This document shows positions 31,312 to 39,291 of a stretch of DNA of 39,815 nt, in pieces. The position numbers and the translations under genes are program-made. Below the pieces are notes generated by a model, which did not search any database, was not told where the DNA came from, and saw nothing but the letters and a program-made list of their open reading frames with translations. Within the stretch, counting starts at the first letter, position 1. Each line of letters starts with the position of its first letter. Source of the stretch: JAIYDJ01 sp031400505. Its GTDB lineage: Bacteria > Pseudomonadota > Alphaproteobacteria > Rhodobacterales > Rhodobacteraceae. Location of the stretch: positions 1 to 39,815 of the forward strand of contig JANNPZ010000064.1 in NCBI GenBank assembly GCA_031400505.1, written 5' to 3'.

Positions 31312-32706
31312 CTAACCGTGGAACCTCGTTGCCCCGCGCCGCTTCTCGTCAATTGGCTCGGTCAGGATCGCCGCCTGATGCGCACGCTGGTCGCAATTGG
31401 CGCGCGGACAGATCCGGCAGTTGATGCCGATCTGGGTCATCCGATGTGACGCCAACGCAAAGCCCTCGGCATAGCCGATTGACGGCGCATATTCGATCGT
31501 ACAGCCCATAGCCACCGCAAGCCGGTTGTCTTGTGCATGGCGGAACCAGCTTGGCCGGTCGACCGTGCGGGCCACGACGAAATAACGTGATCCGTCTGGC
31601 ATTTCCACAAATTGTGGCACGATGCGGCCCGGTGTTCGGAAACTGGTATGCACGTCTAGTCGCGGACAGGCGCCACCATACTCGGCAAGGTGGAAATCGG
31701 TAGAATTGAAGCGTTTAGTGACGTTACCGCCTTTGTCGATGCGCATGAAGAAGAAGGGCACGCCTTGTGCCCCCTCTCGTTGCAAGGTGGTGGCGCGGTG
31801 GCAGGCCTGTTCGAAACTGACACCGAAGCGCGTGGCGAGATGGTCGAAGTCGTATTTCGTCGCTCGCGCCTGGGAGAGGAAGGCGTCATATGGCATCAGC
31901 ACCGCAGCGGCGAAGTAGTTGGCCAATTCGACCCGAAGCCGTGCCACTCCGCCCGGATCCGTCAGCCCGGCCTTCCGGATCAGCCCATCCAGAAGTGCGC
32001 GATGCTCAAGAAGCCCGGACATATGTGCCAGTTGGAAGCTGCGGTTAGGATGGTCCATCGCCTCAGAGATCAGGATTTCCCGTCTGGCCTCATCGTAGGA
32101 GCGCAAGGTACCGGGCAGGTCTTCGACCTGCATCAGCCGCGTGGTGATGCCCAGACGGATGCGCAGCCGCGATTTCAGCGCAGTGTAGATTTCATCACGT
32201 TCGGGCCGCTCGGTGCCCCAGAAGATCGCAGCTGCGTCCTCCAGCTCGCGAAAGTGATTCCGGTTGCGGCGAAAAACCAGATGCACTGTGGCTTCGGGTG
32301 AGGCCGTCAGGTCAGGCGTCGCGGCCGACAGTGCCGACAACTGGTCGCTCGCGGCGGAATAGGCACGATGCAAGCGCAGAAACGCGGCGGCGAGGTCGGG
32401 CGCATGAACCTGCGCCGCACGCAGTTGAGTCAAGTCAGGCCGCGCCGGTGTAAACAACGGGTCTTGCACTGCCAGCCGCAGGTCGGCCAATTGACCAGAA
32501 CTGTCGTCCTCGGCAATCTCGCGCCAATCGACACCGTAGGCGTCGAACAGCCGCAGCAAAACGCGGACCGACACAGATCTTTCGTTGTTTTCCAGAAGAT
32601 TGACGTAGGACGCGGATATACCCAACCTGCGCGCCATCGCTTGTTGCGTCTCACCACGCTCCAGCCGCAAGCGGCGCAAATGTGGTCCGATGAAGGTCTT
32701 CTGCAT
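31312..32706 (-). CDS. ScfR/RamB-type transcriptional regulator (XRE HTH plus ImmA/IrrE-like domain)
   Basis: This protein of about 464 residues has an N-terminal XRE helix-turn-helix (LRRLRLERGETQQAMARRLG, then ISASYVNLLENNERSVS; residues 8-50). A long middle region contains the ImmA/IrrE-like segment (ELANYFAAAVLMPYDAFL) and a C-terminal Cys cluster (GINCRICPRANCDQRA). This is the architecture of short-chain fatty acyl regulators (ScfR, RamB, PccR), which sense acyl-CoA or related metabolites and control acetate, propionate or glyoxylate metabolism. It is divergent from the serine-cycle cassette and so is its likely regulator; the inverted repeat at 32762-32783 is the candidate site. ATG 32706 is preferred; GTG 32718 is possible. 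Confidence 0.9.
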   Translation of the reverse strand: MQKTFIGPHLRRLRLERGETQQAMARRLGISASYVNLLENNERSVSVRVLLRLFDAYGVDWREIAEDDSSGQLADLRLAVQDPLFTPARPDLTQLRAAQVHAPDLAAAFLRLHRAYSAASDQLSALSAATPDLTASPEATVHLVFRRNRNHFRELEDAAAIFWGTERPERDEIYTALKSRLRIRLGITTRLMQVEDLPGTLRSYDEARREILISEAMDHPNRSFQLAHMSGLLEHRALLDGLIRKAGLTDPGGVARLRVELANYFAAAVLMPYDAFLSQARATKYDFDHLATRFGVSFEQACHRATTLQREGAQGVPFFFMRIDKGGNVTKRFNSTDFHLAEYGGACPRLDVHTSFRTPGRIVPQFVEMPDGSRYFVVARTVDRPSWFRHAQDNRLAVAMGCTIEYAPSIGYAEGFALASHRMTQIGINCRICPRANCDQRAHQAAILTEPIDEKRRGATRFHG

Positions 32707-32761
32707 ACTTTCGCACACTTTTTCATTTTTGTTTTTATGACATTATTACATATTCGAAATT

Positions 32762-32783
32762 CTGTAAATATTTGCATTTACAG
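32762..32783. promoter_or_regulatory. Perfect inverted repeat, candidate operator of the serine-cycle cassette
   Basis: CTGTAAAT (32762-32769) and ATTTACAG (32776-32783) are perfect arms around ATTTGC, within the A/T-rich divergent gap. The centre ATTTGCATTT resembles the TTTGCAAA-type sites reported for PccR/RamB regulators. It is 56 bases from the regulator start and 70 from the aminotransferase start. Confidence 0.6.
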
Positions 32784-32852
32784 CAGAACCCGACTGGATT
32801 TGCTTAATTCTTCCGCCGCTCGCACTTTGGGCCCAACACGGGGGATAGCGAC

Positions 32853-34055
32853 GTGACTGCCGCACTGAAAACTGGAACCAACCATCTCTTCATCCCCGGC
32901 CCGACCAATGTGCCCGAGGTCGTTCGGATGGCGATGAACGTGCCGCAGCAAGACCAGCGCGGGCCGGAATTCGGTAGCTTCGTGCTGTCGATCCTGCGTG
33001 ACCTGAAGCCGATCTTTGGCTCCGAAATGGCCACCTTGATGATGATCCCGGGTTCGGGCACTTCCGCCTGGGAAACCTCGATCGTCAACACGCTGTCGCC
33101 TGGCGACCGGGTTCTGATGGCCAGGCATGGCCAGTTTTCGACGCTTTGGGCCAAGATGGCGGTAGACCTTGGTCTTGATGTGCAACTGGTCGATGTCGCC
33201 TGGGGCGCCGGCACGCCAGCCAACGAATTCGCCCGCCTGCTGAGCGCCGACCGCGACGGCAGGATCAAGGCCGTGTTCGTCACGCACAACGAAACCGCGA
33301 CCGGCGTCACGTCCGACGTCGCCGCCATCCGCAGGGCGCTCGACGCCGCCTTCCACGACGCGCTTCTCTTCGTCGATGGCGTTTCCTCGATCGGTTCGAT
33401 CCCATTCAGGATGGACGAATGGGGCGTTGATCTCGCCGTTACCGGCAGCCAGAAGGGACTGATGTGTCCAGCGGGCCTTGGCATCCTGGCCGTGTCTGAA
33501 AAGGCCCTGGCCGCCGCCCGCACGTCGCAGTTGCGCCGCTCTTTCTTCAGCTTTGCCGATCTCGAGACGACGGCCAAGACCGGCTACTTTCCGCACACCC
33601 CGCCGACTGCCGTGCTGCACGGCCTGCGCCGCGCACTGGACCGCATCATGGTCGAAGGCCTTCCCAATGTCTTTGCCCGCCACGCCCGCCTGGCCGCCGG
33701 TATTCGTGCCGGTGTCGCCGCCTGGGGACTGGAGACATGCGCCGAGCATCCCTCGCTCGCCTCCAACACCGTCACTGCGATCCGCACCCCCGCAGATATT
33801 GACGCGCGAGAGGTGATCCGCATTGCGTTTGAACGCTACAACACCTCTTTCGGCTCGGGCCTCGCCCAGCTTGGCGGCAAGGTGTTCCGCATCGGCCATC
33901 TTGGCGACCTGAACGAGGGCATGTGCCTGACCGCCCTCGCCATTGCCGAACTGAGTCTGGTCGAAGCAGGCGCCCGGCTGTATTTCGGCTCGGGTGTGGC
34001 GGCGGCCCAAAAAATCTATGCGACCCGTAGCACCGTGGCCCTAGCGGCAGAATAA
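32853..34055 (+). CDS. sgaA: Serine--glyoxylate aminotransferase
   Basis: This 400-residue class V PLP aminotransferase converts serine and glyoxylate to hydroxypyruvate and glycine, a serine-cycle step. The family start TNHLFIPGPTNVPE, IPGSGTSAWETS near 65-75, THNETATGVTSD near 144, LFVDGVSSIGS near 172 and the PLP lysine in VTGSQKGLMCPAG (Lys201) are all present, as is the late FRIGHLGDLNE. GTG 32853 has GGGGA upstream. It is the first gene of the cassette and is followed after 16 bases by malyl-CoA lyase. Alanine-glyoxylate activity is the main alternative, but the neighbours favour the serine cycle. Confidence 0.93.
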   Translation: MTAALKTGTNHLFIPGPTNVPEVVRMAMNVPQQDQRGPEFGSFVLSILRDLKPIFGSEMATLMMIPGSGTSAWETSIVNTLSPGDRVLMARHGQFSTLWAKMAVDLGLDVQLVDVAWGAGTPANEFARLLSADRDGRIKAVFVTHNETATGVTSDVAAIRRALDAAFHDALLFVDGVSSIGSIPFRMDEWGVDLAVTGSQKGLMCPAGLGILAVSEKALAAARTSQLRRSFFSFADLETTAKTGYFPHTPPTAVLHGLRRALDRIMVEGLPNVFARHARLAAGIRAGVAAWGLETCAEHPSLASNTVTAIRTPADIDAREVIRIAFERYNTSFGSGLAQLGGKVFRIGHLGDLNEGMCLTALAIAELSLVEAGARLYFGSGVAAAQKIYATRSTVALAAE

Positions 34056-34071
34056 TCAAAGGAAATCAGGC

Positions 34072-35010
34072 ATGAGCCATACATTGCATCCGCTGCGTCG
34101 GCAGCGGCTTCAGCGGTCCGAGCTGGCAGTTCCGGCCTCCAATCCAACGATGATCGACAAGGCTGTTGCCGGTGCCGCAGACTACGTATTCCTTGATCTG
34201 GAAGACGCCGTCGCCCCGCCGGAAAAGGAGCACGCACGCAAAAACGCGATCCAGGCTTTGAACGACATCGACTGGGCCGCCAAGGGCAAGACGGTTTCGG
34301 TGCGGATCAACGGTCTCGACACCCATTACATGTACCGCGACGTGGTCGATGTGATGGAGCAGGCCGGCAACCGCGTCCACACCCTTCTGGTGCCGAAGGT
34401 CGGCGTGCCCGGCGATCTTTACATGGTCGAAGCGATGGTCAACCAGATCGAGATGGCCATGGGCTTCACCACCCGCGTCGGTCTTGAGGCGTTGATCGAA
34501 ACTTCGCTCGGCATGGCCAATGTCGAAGCCATTGCCCAGTTTGGCGGTCGTCTTGAGGCGATGCATTTCGGTGTTGCCGACTTCGCCGCTTCGATGCGTG
34601 CGCGCACCACCAATATCGGTGGCCTCAACCCGCATTACCCGGGCGACCAGTGGCACGCAGCCATCGCCCGCATGACCACGGCCTGCCGCGCCTATGGCCT
34701 GCGCCCGATCGACGGTCCCTTCGGCGATTTCTCAGATCCCGAGGGCTATCGAGACGGCGCCCGCCGAGCCGCCGCGCTGGGTTGCGAGGGCAAGTGGGCG
34801 ATTCATCCCTCTCAGATCGAATTGGCGAACGAGGTCTTTTCTCCCACCCCCGCCGAAGTCGCCAAGGCCCGCCGCATTATCGAAGAGCTTCGACTTGCCG
34901 AGCAGGATGGCAAGGGCGCGGCCTCGCTAGATGGCAAGATGATCGACGCTGCGTCCGAACGCATGGCGCGAAACGTCCTTGTCGTGGCCGATGCCATCGC
35001 TGCGATCTGA
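34072..35010 (+). CDS. mclA: Malyl-CoA lyase (CitE-like CoA ester lyase)
   Basis: This 312-residue TIM-barrel enzyme splits malyl-CoA into acetyl-CoA and glyoxylate. Landmarks are RSELAVPASNPTMIDK near 17, VFLDLEDAVAPPEKE near 39 (metal Glu/Asp), VRINGLDTHYMYRD near 80, ALIETSLGMANVEAI near 140, FGVADFAASMRART near 163 and the C-terminal GKWAIHPSQIELANEVF. The match to serine-cycle malyl-CoA lyases is close from memory; some Rhodobacterales relatives also use methylmalyl-CoA of the ethylmalonyl-CoA pathway. It supplies glyoxylate for the aminotransferase upstream. An AAGGAAA ribosome site precedes the ATG. The next gene follows after 13 bases. Confidence 0.93.
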   Translation: MSHTLHPLRRQRLQRSELAVPASNPTMIDKAVAGAADYVFLDLEDAVAPPEKEHARKNAIQALNDIDWAAKGKTVSVRINGLDTHYMYRDVVDVMEQAGNRVHTLLVPKVGVPGDLYMVEAMVNQIEMAMGFTTRVGLEALIETSLGMANVEAIAQFGGRLEAMHFGVADFAASMRARTTNIGGLNPHYPGDQWHAAIARMTTACRAYGLRPIDGPFGDFSDPEGYRDGARRAAALGCEGKWAIHPSQIELANEVFSPTPAEVAKARRIIEELRLAEQDGKGAASLDGKMIDAASERMARNVLVVADAIAAI

Positions 35011-35023
35011 AGGGGGAAAGTGA

Positions 35024-36196
35024 ATGGACATTCACGAATATCAGGCCAAGGATATCCTCGCCCGTTTCGGCGTGCCGATCCCGAAAGGCGGGCTCGCGTG
35101 GAGTCCCGAACAGGCGGTCTATCGGGCGCGTGAACTGGGCACCGGCCCCTGGGTTGTCAAGGCCCAGGTCCATGCCGGTGGCCGGGGTGCCGCCGGTGGC
35201 GTCAAGCTTTGCCGCACGGTTGTTGAGGTGCAATCCTTCGCCGCCGGACTTTTCGGCAAGCAACTGGTTACAAAGCAAACGGACGCCAGCGGCAAAAGCG
35301 TAAATCGGCTCTGGGTCGAAAGCGCCTCGGACATCGCCCGGGAACTCTATCTCGGCTTCGTCCTCGACAGGAAATCCGAACGCATCATGATTGTCGCGTC
35401 CGGCCATGGCGGGATCGAGATCGAGGATCTGGCCGAGACCGATCCGGCCAGCTTGCGACGCATGACCGTGGACCCGGCAACGGGCCTGTGCGAATTTCAG
35501 GCCCGCGAACTGGCCTTTGCGCTTGGGCTGAACGGCAATCAGGTCGGCCAGATGGTGACGATCCTGAAGGCTTGCTATCGTGCCTACCGCGATCTTGACG
35601 CAGTGATGGTGGAGATCAACCCTCTGGTCGTGACCGGCGCAGGCGACCTTATTGCGCTGGACGCCAAGATGTCCTTTGATACCAACGCCCTCTTCCGTCG
35701 ACCGGAGATCGCCGAGTTGCGCGACCGAAGCCAGGAAGACCCGCGCGAGTCGACGGCGAGCGATCACAACCTTGCCTATGTCGGCCTTGCCGGCGATATC
35801 GGCTGCATCATCAATGGCGCCGGCCTTGCGATGGCAACGATGGACATGATCAAGCTTGCCGGTGGCGAACCCGCCAACTTCCTCGACATCGGCGGCGGAG
35901 CTTCGCCCGAGCGTGTCGTGCGCGCGTTCCAGACAGTTCTCGCTGATCCCAACGTCAGCGTGATCCTCGTCAACATTTTCGCCGGGATCAACCGCTGCGA
36001 CTGGGTGGCCGAAGGCGTGGTGAAGGCCTATCGCGAGGTCGGCCTGTCCATTCCCGTCGTGGTCCGCCTTGCTGGCACCAATGTCGAAGAGGGCCAGGCG
36101 ATCCTCAACGCCTCTGGCCTGCCGCTTGTTACGGCCAACACGCTGGAAGAGGCGGCGCAGAAGGCCGTTTCTTCCCGCCTGACCCATGCTGCCTGA
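35024..36196 (+). CDS. mtkA: Malate--CoA ligase (malate thiokinase) beta subunit
   Basis: This 390-residue ATP-grasp subunit starts MDIHEYQAKDILARFGVPIP. VVKAQVHAGGRGAAGGVKL near 45 is the nucleotide loop, MVEINPLVV near 196 the metal site and GAGLAMATMDMIKLAGG near 265 the CoA-ligase part. With the alpha subunit it forms malyl-CoA from malate, CoA and ATP. The family is homologous to succinyl-CoA synthetase; malate specificity is inferred from location between malyl-CoA lyase and the alpha subunit and from resemblance to serine-cycle MtkA. The alpha subunit gene starts 10 bases after. Confidence 0.92.
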   Translation: MDIHEYQAKDILARFGVPIPKGGLAWSPEQAVYRARELGTGPWVVKAQVHAGGRGAAGGVKLCRTVVEVQSFAAGLFGKQLVTKQTDASGKSVNRLWVESASDIARELYLGFVLDRKSERIMIVASGHGGIEIEDLAETDPASLRRMTVDPATGLCEFQARELAFALGLNGNQVGQMVTILKACYRAYRDLDAVMVEINPLVVTGAGDLIALDAKMSFDTNALFRRPEIAELRDRSQEDPRESTASDHNLAYVGLAGDIGCIINGAGLAMATMDMIKLAGGEPANFLDIGGGASPERVVRAFQTVLADPNVSVILVNIFAGINRCDWVAEGVVKAYREVGLSIPVVVRLAGTNVEEGQAILNASGLPLVTANTLEEAAQKAVSSRLTHAA

Positions 36197-36206
36197 GGAG
36201 GAACCC

Positions 36207-37103
36207 ATGGCCATTCTGATCACTGAAAAGACCCCTGTGATCGTTCAGGGCATGTCCGGCCGCATTGGCCAATTCCATGCCGCCGACATGATCCGATACG
36301 GCACCAATGTCGTGGGCGGCGTCACCCCTGGCAAGGGCGGCGAACGCCTTCTGGATCGCCCGCTCTTCAACACCGTCCGCGAGGCCGTAGAGGCGACCGG
36401 GGCCGAGGCCTCTCTGGTATTCGTGCCGCCGCCCTTCGCTGCCGACGCCATCATGGAGGCGGCAGACGCTGGTATCAGGACGGCCGTTTGCGTAACCGAC
36501 GGTATCCCCTCGCAGGACATGATGAAGGTAAAGCGCTTCCTGCGCCGCTATCCTGAAAGTCGCAAGCTGCGCTTGATCGGGCCCAACTGCGCAGGCGTCA
36601 TCTCTCCCGGCAAGGGCTTTATGGGTATCATGCCGCCGCATATCTACATGCCGGGTCGGATGGGTATCGTGGGCCGCTCCGGGACGCTTGGCTATGAGGC
36701 GGCATCTCAGATGAAGGCGCTGGGGATCGGCGTTTCCACCTCGGTCGGGATCGGCGGCGACCCCATCAACGGATCTTCCTTCCGGGACATTCTGGAGTTG
36801 TTCCAGGAGGACCCGGAAACTGATGCCGTCATGATGATCGGCGAAATCGGCGGCCCGCAGGAGGCCGAGGCAGCCCTGTTTGCCCGCGACCGGATGCGCA
36901 AACCGGTGGTGGCCTACATCGCGGGTCTGTCGGCACCCAAGGGGCGAAAGATGGGCCATGCGGGTGCGATTGTCAGTGCATTTGGCGAAAGCGCGCAGGA
37001 AAAGGTCGAGATTCTGGCGGCAGCGGGCATAATCGTTGCGCCGAACCCTTCGGCGATGGGGGAAACGATGGCCGAAGTTCTGTCGCGGCTGCGCGCGGCC
37101 TGA
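36207..37103 (+). CDS. mtkB: Malate--CoA ligase (malate thiokinase) alpha subunit
   Basis: This 298-residue CoA-binding subunit starts MAILITEKTPVIVQGMSGRIG; GAGGA lies six bases upstream, so ATG 36207 is preferred over 36186. VVGGVTPGKGG near 42 and LIGPNCAGVISPG near 120 are CoA-binding landmarks; GRSGTLGYEAA near 152 follows. The phosphorylated His is in KMGHAGAIVSAFGESA near 250. It is the last gene of the sga-mcl-mtkA-mtkB cassette. No other serine-cycle genes (hydroxypyruvate reductase, glycerate kinase, PEP carboxylase) are in the window. Confidence 0.92.
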   Translation: MAILITEKTPVIVQGMSGRIGQFHAADMIRYGTNVVGGVTPGKGGERLLDRPLFNTVREAVEATGAEASLVFVPPPFAADAIMEAADAGIRTAVCVTDGIPSQDMMKVKRFLRRYPESRKLRLIGPNCAGVISPGKGFMGIMPPHIYMPGRMGIVGRSGTLGYEAASQMKALGIGVSTSVGIGGDPINGSSFRDILELFQEDPETDAVMMIGEIGGPQEAEAALFARDRMRKPVVAYIAGLSAPKGRKMGHAGAIVSAFGESAQEKVEILAAAGIIVAPNPSAMGETMAEVLSRLRAA

Positions 37104-37302
37104 AAGGCGCAGCCGAAGCTACGGACGGCGGGGCGGCGCGCAGAGCCATGTGCCGGTCGGACCTGCGAAAAGGCAAGGGATGCGCCGTGAGACTGTACCG
37201 ATCTGAGGCCCCAAGCAGTTTCACCCAAGAAAACGGTTTGCGTAAAAGAAAAAACCTGTCAGCATTCCCGACAGAGTCGCCTGGCTTCGGGGGAACTTGG
37301 TT

Positions 37303-38469
37303 GTGCAGTTGCGCGGAATCGCATGGGACCATCGGCGCTGCTGGGGGCCGCTCGAACCGAGCAGCGCACCCTATCTGGCGGAAACCGGAGTGGAAGTCGT
37401 CTGGGACAGACGGAGCCTCTACAGCTTTGGCGAAGGCGATCTTTCTGACTATTGCAGGACCTACGATCTGGTCATCTACGACCATCCGTTTGTCGGAGAC
37501 GCGGCAACCGCAGGGTGGTTGCTCGATCTGGAAACCTATCTGACACCCGCGGATCATGCCGCGTTTTCCGCTGATGCGGTCGGGGCGTCCTGGCGGTCAT
37601 ACGCGCATGGCGGGGCGGTCTGGGCACTGCCGATCGACACGGCGGCGCAAACCGGGGCCTGGCGGCCGGATTTGCTGGAACGTTTCGGCGAGCCGGTGCC
37701 GCAGACCCTGGACGAGGTGCTGGCACTGTCGGCGCGGTTGGCGGCACATCGGGCCTTCATCGGCTGGCCCGCAGTGCCGACTGACCAGATGTGCAGCTTC
37801 TTTTCGGTCGCGGCCAGCCTGGGGCTGACGCCCGGGCAGGGCGGCGGAGACTTTGTCGGGCTGGCGGACGCAACCGAGGTGATCGGCTGGCTGCAGCGGC
37901 TGTTCGCAGCGGCGCATCCCCTGTCGCGCGAATGGAACCCGATCCGCTGTCTGGACCGGATGGCGGCGGGCGACGACGTGGCCTATGTGCCCTATCTGTT
38001 CAACTATGTGACCTATTCGACCGGGTCGGGTGCCCGTCCGGTGCGGTTCGGCGCGGCTCCGCGCGTTGACAGGGGCGTGCCGGCCCGGACAATTCTGGGC
38101 GGAGCGGGCATCGGGGTCAGTGCCGGATCGGACAACCCCAGGGCAGCGTTCGACTATGCGATGTCTTTGTGCCGACCGGCGTTTCAGGCGGGCGACTATG
38201 TGCGCCACGGCGGGCAGCCGGGCAGCCGCACGGCCTGGACCTCGGCCGAGTGCAATGCGCTGACCAACGGTTTCTTTGCCAGCACGCTGCCGGTGCTCGA
38301 TGCAGCCTATCTGCGCCCGACCCTGCCGGGGTTTGTACCCTTCTTTCACCACGCGACCCTGGGGCTGGCCGCCGTGCTGGCCGAAGGTGCCCCGGTCGCG
38401 CCGTTCGTGGCGCGGCTCAATCAGAGTTTTGACCAGTTGCGCAGCGGCGCGAAAGGACCGGGCGTGTGA
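37303..38469 (+). CDS. Solute-binding-like protein (family 1) without signal peptide
   Basis: This 388-residue protein starts at GTG 37303 (MQLRGIAWDHRRCWGPLEPS); TTG 37297 is an alternative. The fold pattern is that of type 1 extracellular solute-binding proteins: YDLVIYDHPFVGDA near 49, AVWALPIDTAAQTGAWRPDL near 105, then DDVAYVPYLFNYVTYS near 226. Yet the protein has no signal peptide or hydrophobic N-terminus, so it should stay in the cytoplasm unless the start is missed. No ABC permease genes adjoin. Its stop overlaps the IclR gene start (GTGA), and a CoA-transferase gene follows. A cytosolic sensor or carrier for an acid or acyl-CoA precursor is conceivable; the function is unknown. Confidence 0.75.
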   Translation: MQLRGIAWDHRRCWGPLEPSSAPYLAETGVEVVWDRRSLYSFGEGDLSDYCRTYDLVIYDHPFVGDAATAGWLLDLETYLTPADHAAFSADAVGASWRSYAHGGAVWALPIDTAAQTGAWRPDLLERFGEPVPQTLDEVLALSARLAAHRAFIGWPAVPTDQMCSFFSVAASLGLTPGQGGGDFVGLADATEVIGWLQRLFAAAHPLSREWNPIRCLDRMAAGDDVAYVPYLFNYVTYSTGSGARPVRFGAAPRVDRGVPARTILGGAGIGVSAGSDNPRAAFDYAMSLCRPAFQAGDYVRHGGQPGSRTAWTSAECNALTNGFFASTLPVLDAAYLRPTLPGFVPFFHHATLGLAAVLAEGAPVAPFVARLNQSFDQLRSGAKGPGV

Positions 38470-39287
38470 GCAGCGACCAGAGCCCCTTGCCCGACGATAC
38501 GCCGCTGCGCCGGACTTATTCGGTGCCTGCGGCTGACAAGGTGCTGGATATTCTGGAATTCATGGCCGGGCAACCGGGCGGGCTGACGCCGACCGAAATC
38601 GGGGCGGCGATGGGCCGTACGGTGCATGAAATCTACCGGGTTCTGCTGGTGCTGGAGGCGCGCGGATATCTGTATCGGCGCAGCGGGTCGGACGGCTACC
38701 GGCTTTCGCTCAAGCTCTTTGATCTGGCGCACCGGTTGCCTTCGGTGCGCCGCCTGTCGGACTCGGCGCTGCACGTGATGCAGGCGCTGGCTCCCGAAAC
38801 CCTGCAAAGCTGCCATCTGAGCGTGTTGAGCGGGCATGAACTGCTGATCGTGCTGCAGGTCGATTCGCCGCTGGCGATGCGTTATTCGGTGATGCTGGGG
38901 GCCAAGTTCGACTTTTCGGAAACCAGCGCCGGGGCGGTGCTGTTCGCCTATTCGCCCGAGCCGGTGCGGCGGCAGTTGCTGGGCTGGCTGGCGGCCGAGG
39001 GACGCGGCGACGACGATCTGCGGCTGCTGGCAGAACGGGTTGCCCTGATCGAGACGCAGGGCCACGAATTGCGCGCGTCGCTCGCAGTTGCTGGCGTCAC
39101 CAACATTGCGGCACCGGTGTTCGACCATGTCGGCAACGTCGTGGCGGCGCTGACGGTTCCCTACATGCCGCAGCGGGCCGCGACGGTCAGCATCGAACGG
39201 GTGCGGGTGTTGGCTCTGGACGCCGTGCGAACCATTTCGGCCAACCTCGGGGCAGCCGATGGCACCTCGGCCAGGGTGGGGACGTAG
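38466..39287 (+). CDS. IclR-family transcriptional regulator
   Basis: This 273-residue regulator has an N-terminal winged helix-turn-helix (VPAADKVLDILEFMAGQPGG, then LTPTEIGAAMGRTVHEIYRVLLVLE; residues 19-64) and a GAF-like effector domain (about 90-260) including SETSAGAVLFAYSP and a late NIAAPVFDHVGNVVAALTVPY. Family members bind small acids such as glyoxylate, pyruvate or aromatic acids. GTG 38466 overlaps the preceding stop, so it is translated with the binding-like protein. The CoA-transferase gene begins 4 bases after its stop. It may regulate this operon. Confidence 0.9.
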   Translation: MSSDQSPLPDDTPLRRTYSVPAADKVLDILEFMAGQPGGLTPTEIGAAMGRTVHEIYRVLLVLEARGYLYRRSGSDGYRLSLKLFDLAHRLPSVRRLSDSALHVMQALAPETLQSCHLSVLSGHELLIVLQVDSPLAMRYSVMLGAKFDFSETSAGAVLFAYSPEPVRRQLLGWLAAEGRGDDDLRLLAERVALIETQGHELRASLAVAGVTNIAAPVFDHVGNVVAALTVPYMPQRAATVSIERVRVLALDAVRTISANLGAADGTSARVGT

Positions 39288-39291
39288 CACG

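Noticed and set aside
31056..31424. Overlapping open frames on both strands that could be a decayed gene
   Set aside because: No frame gives a recognisable protein segment even when frameshifts are allowed.
37148..37543. 131-residue open frame on the plus strand
   Set aside because: It overlaps the solute-binding-like gene in another frame and has no family features.
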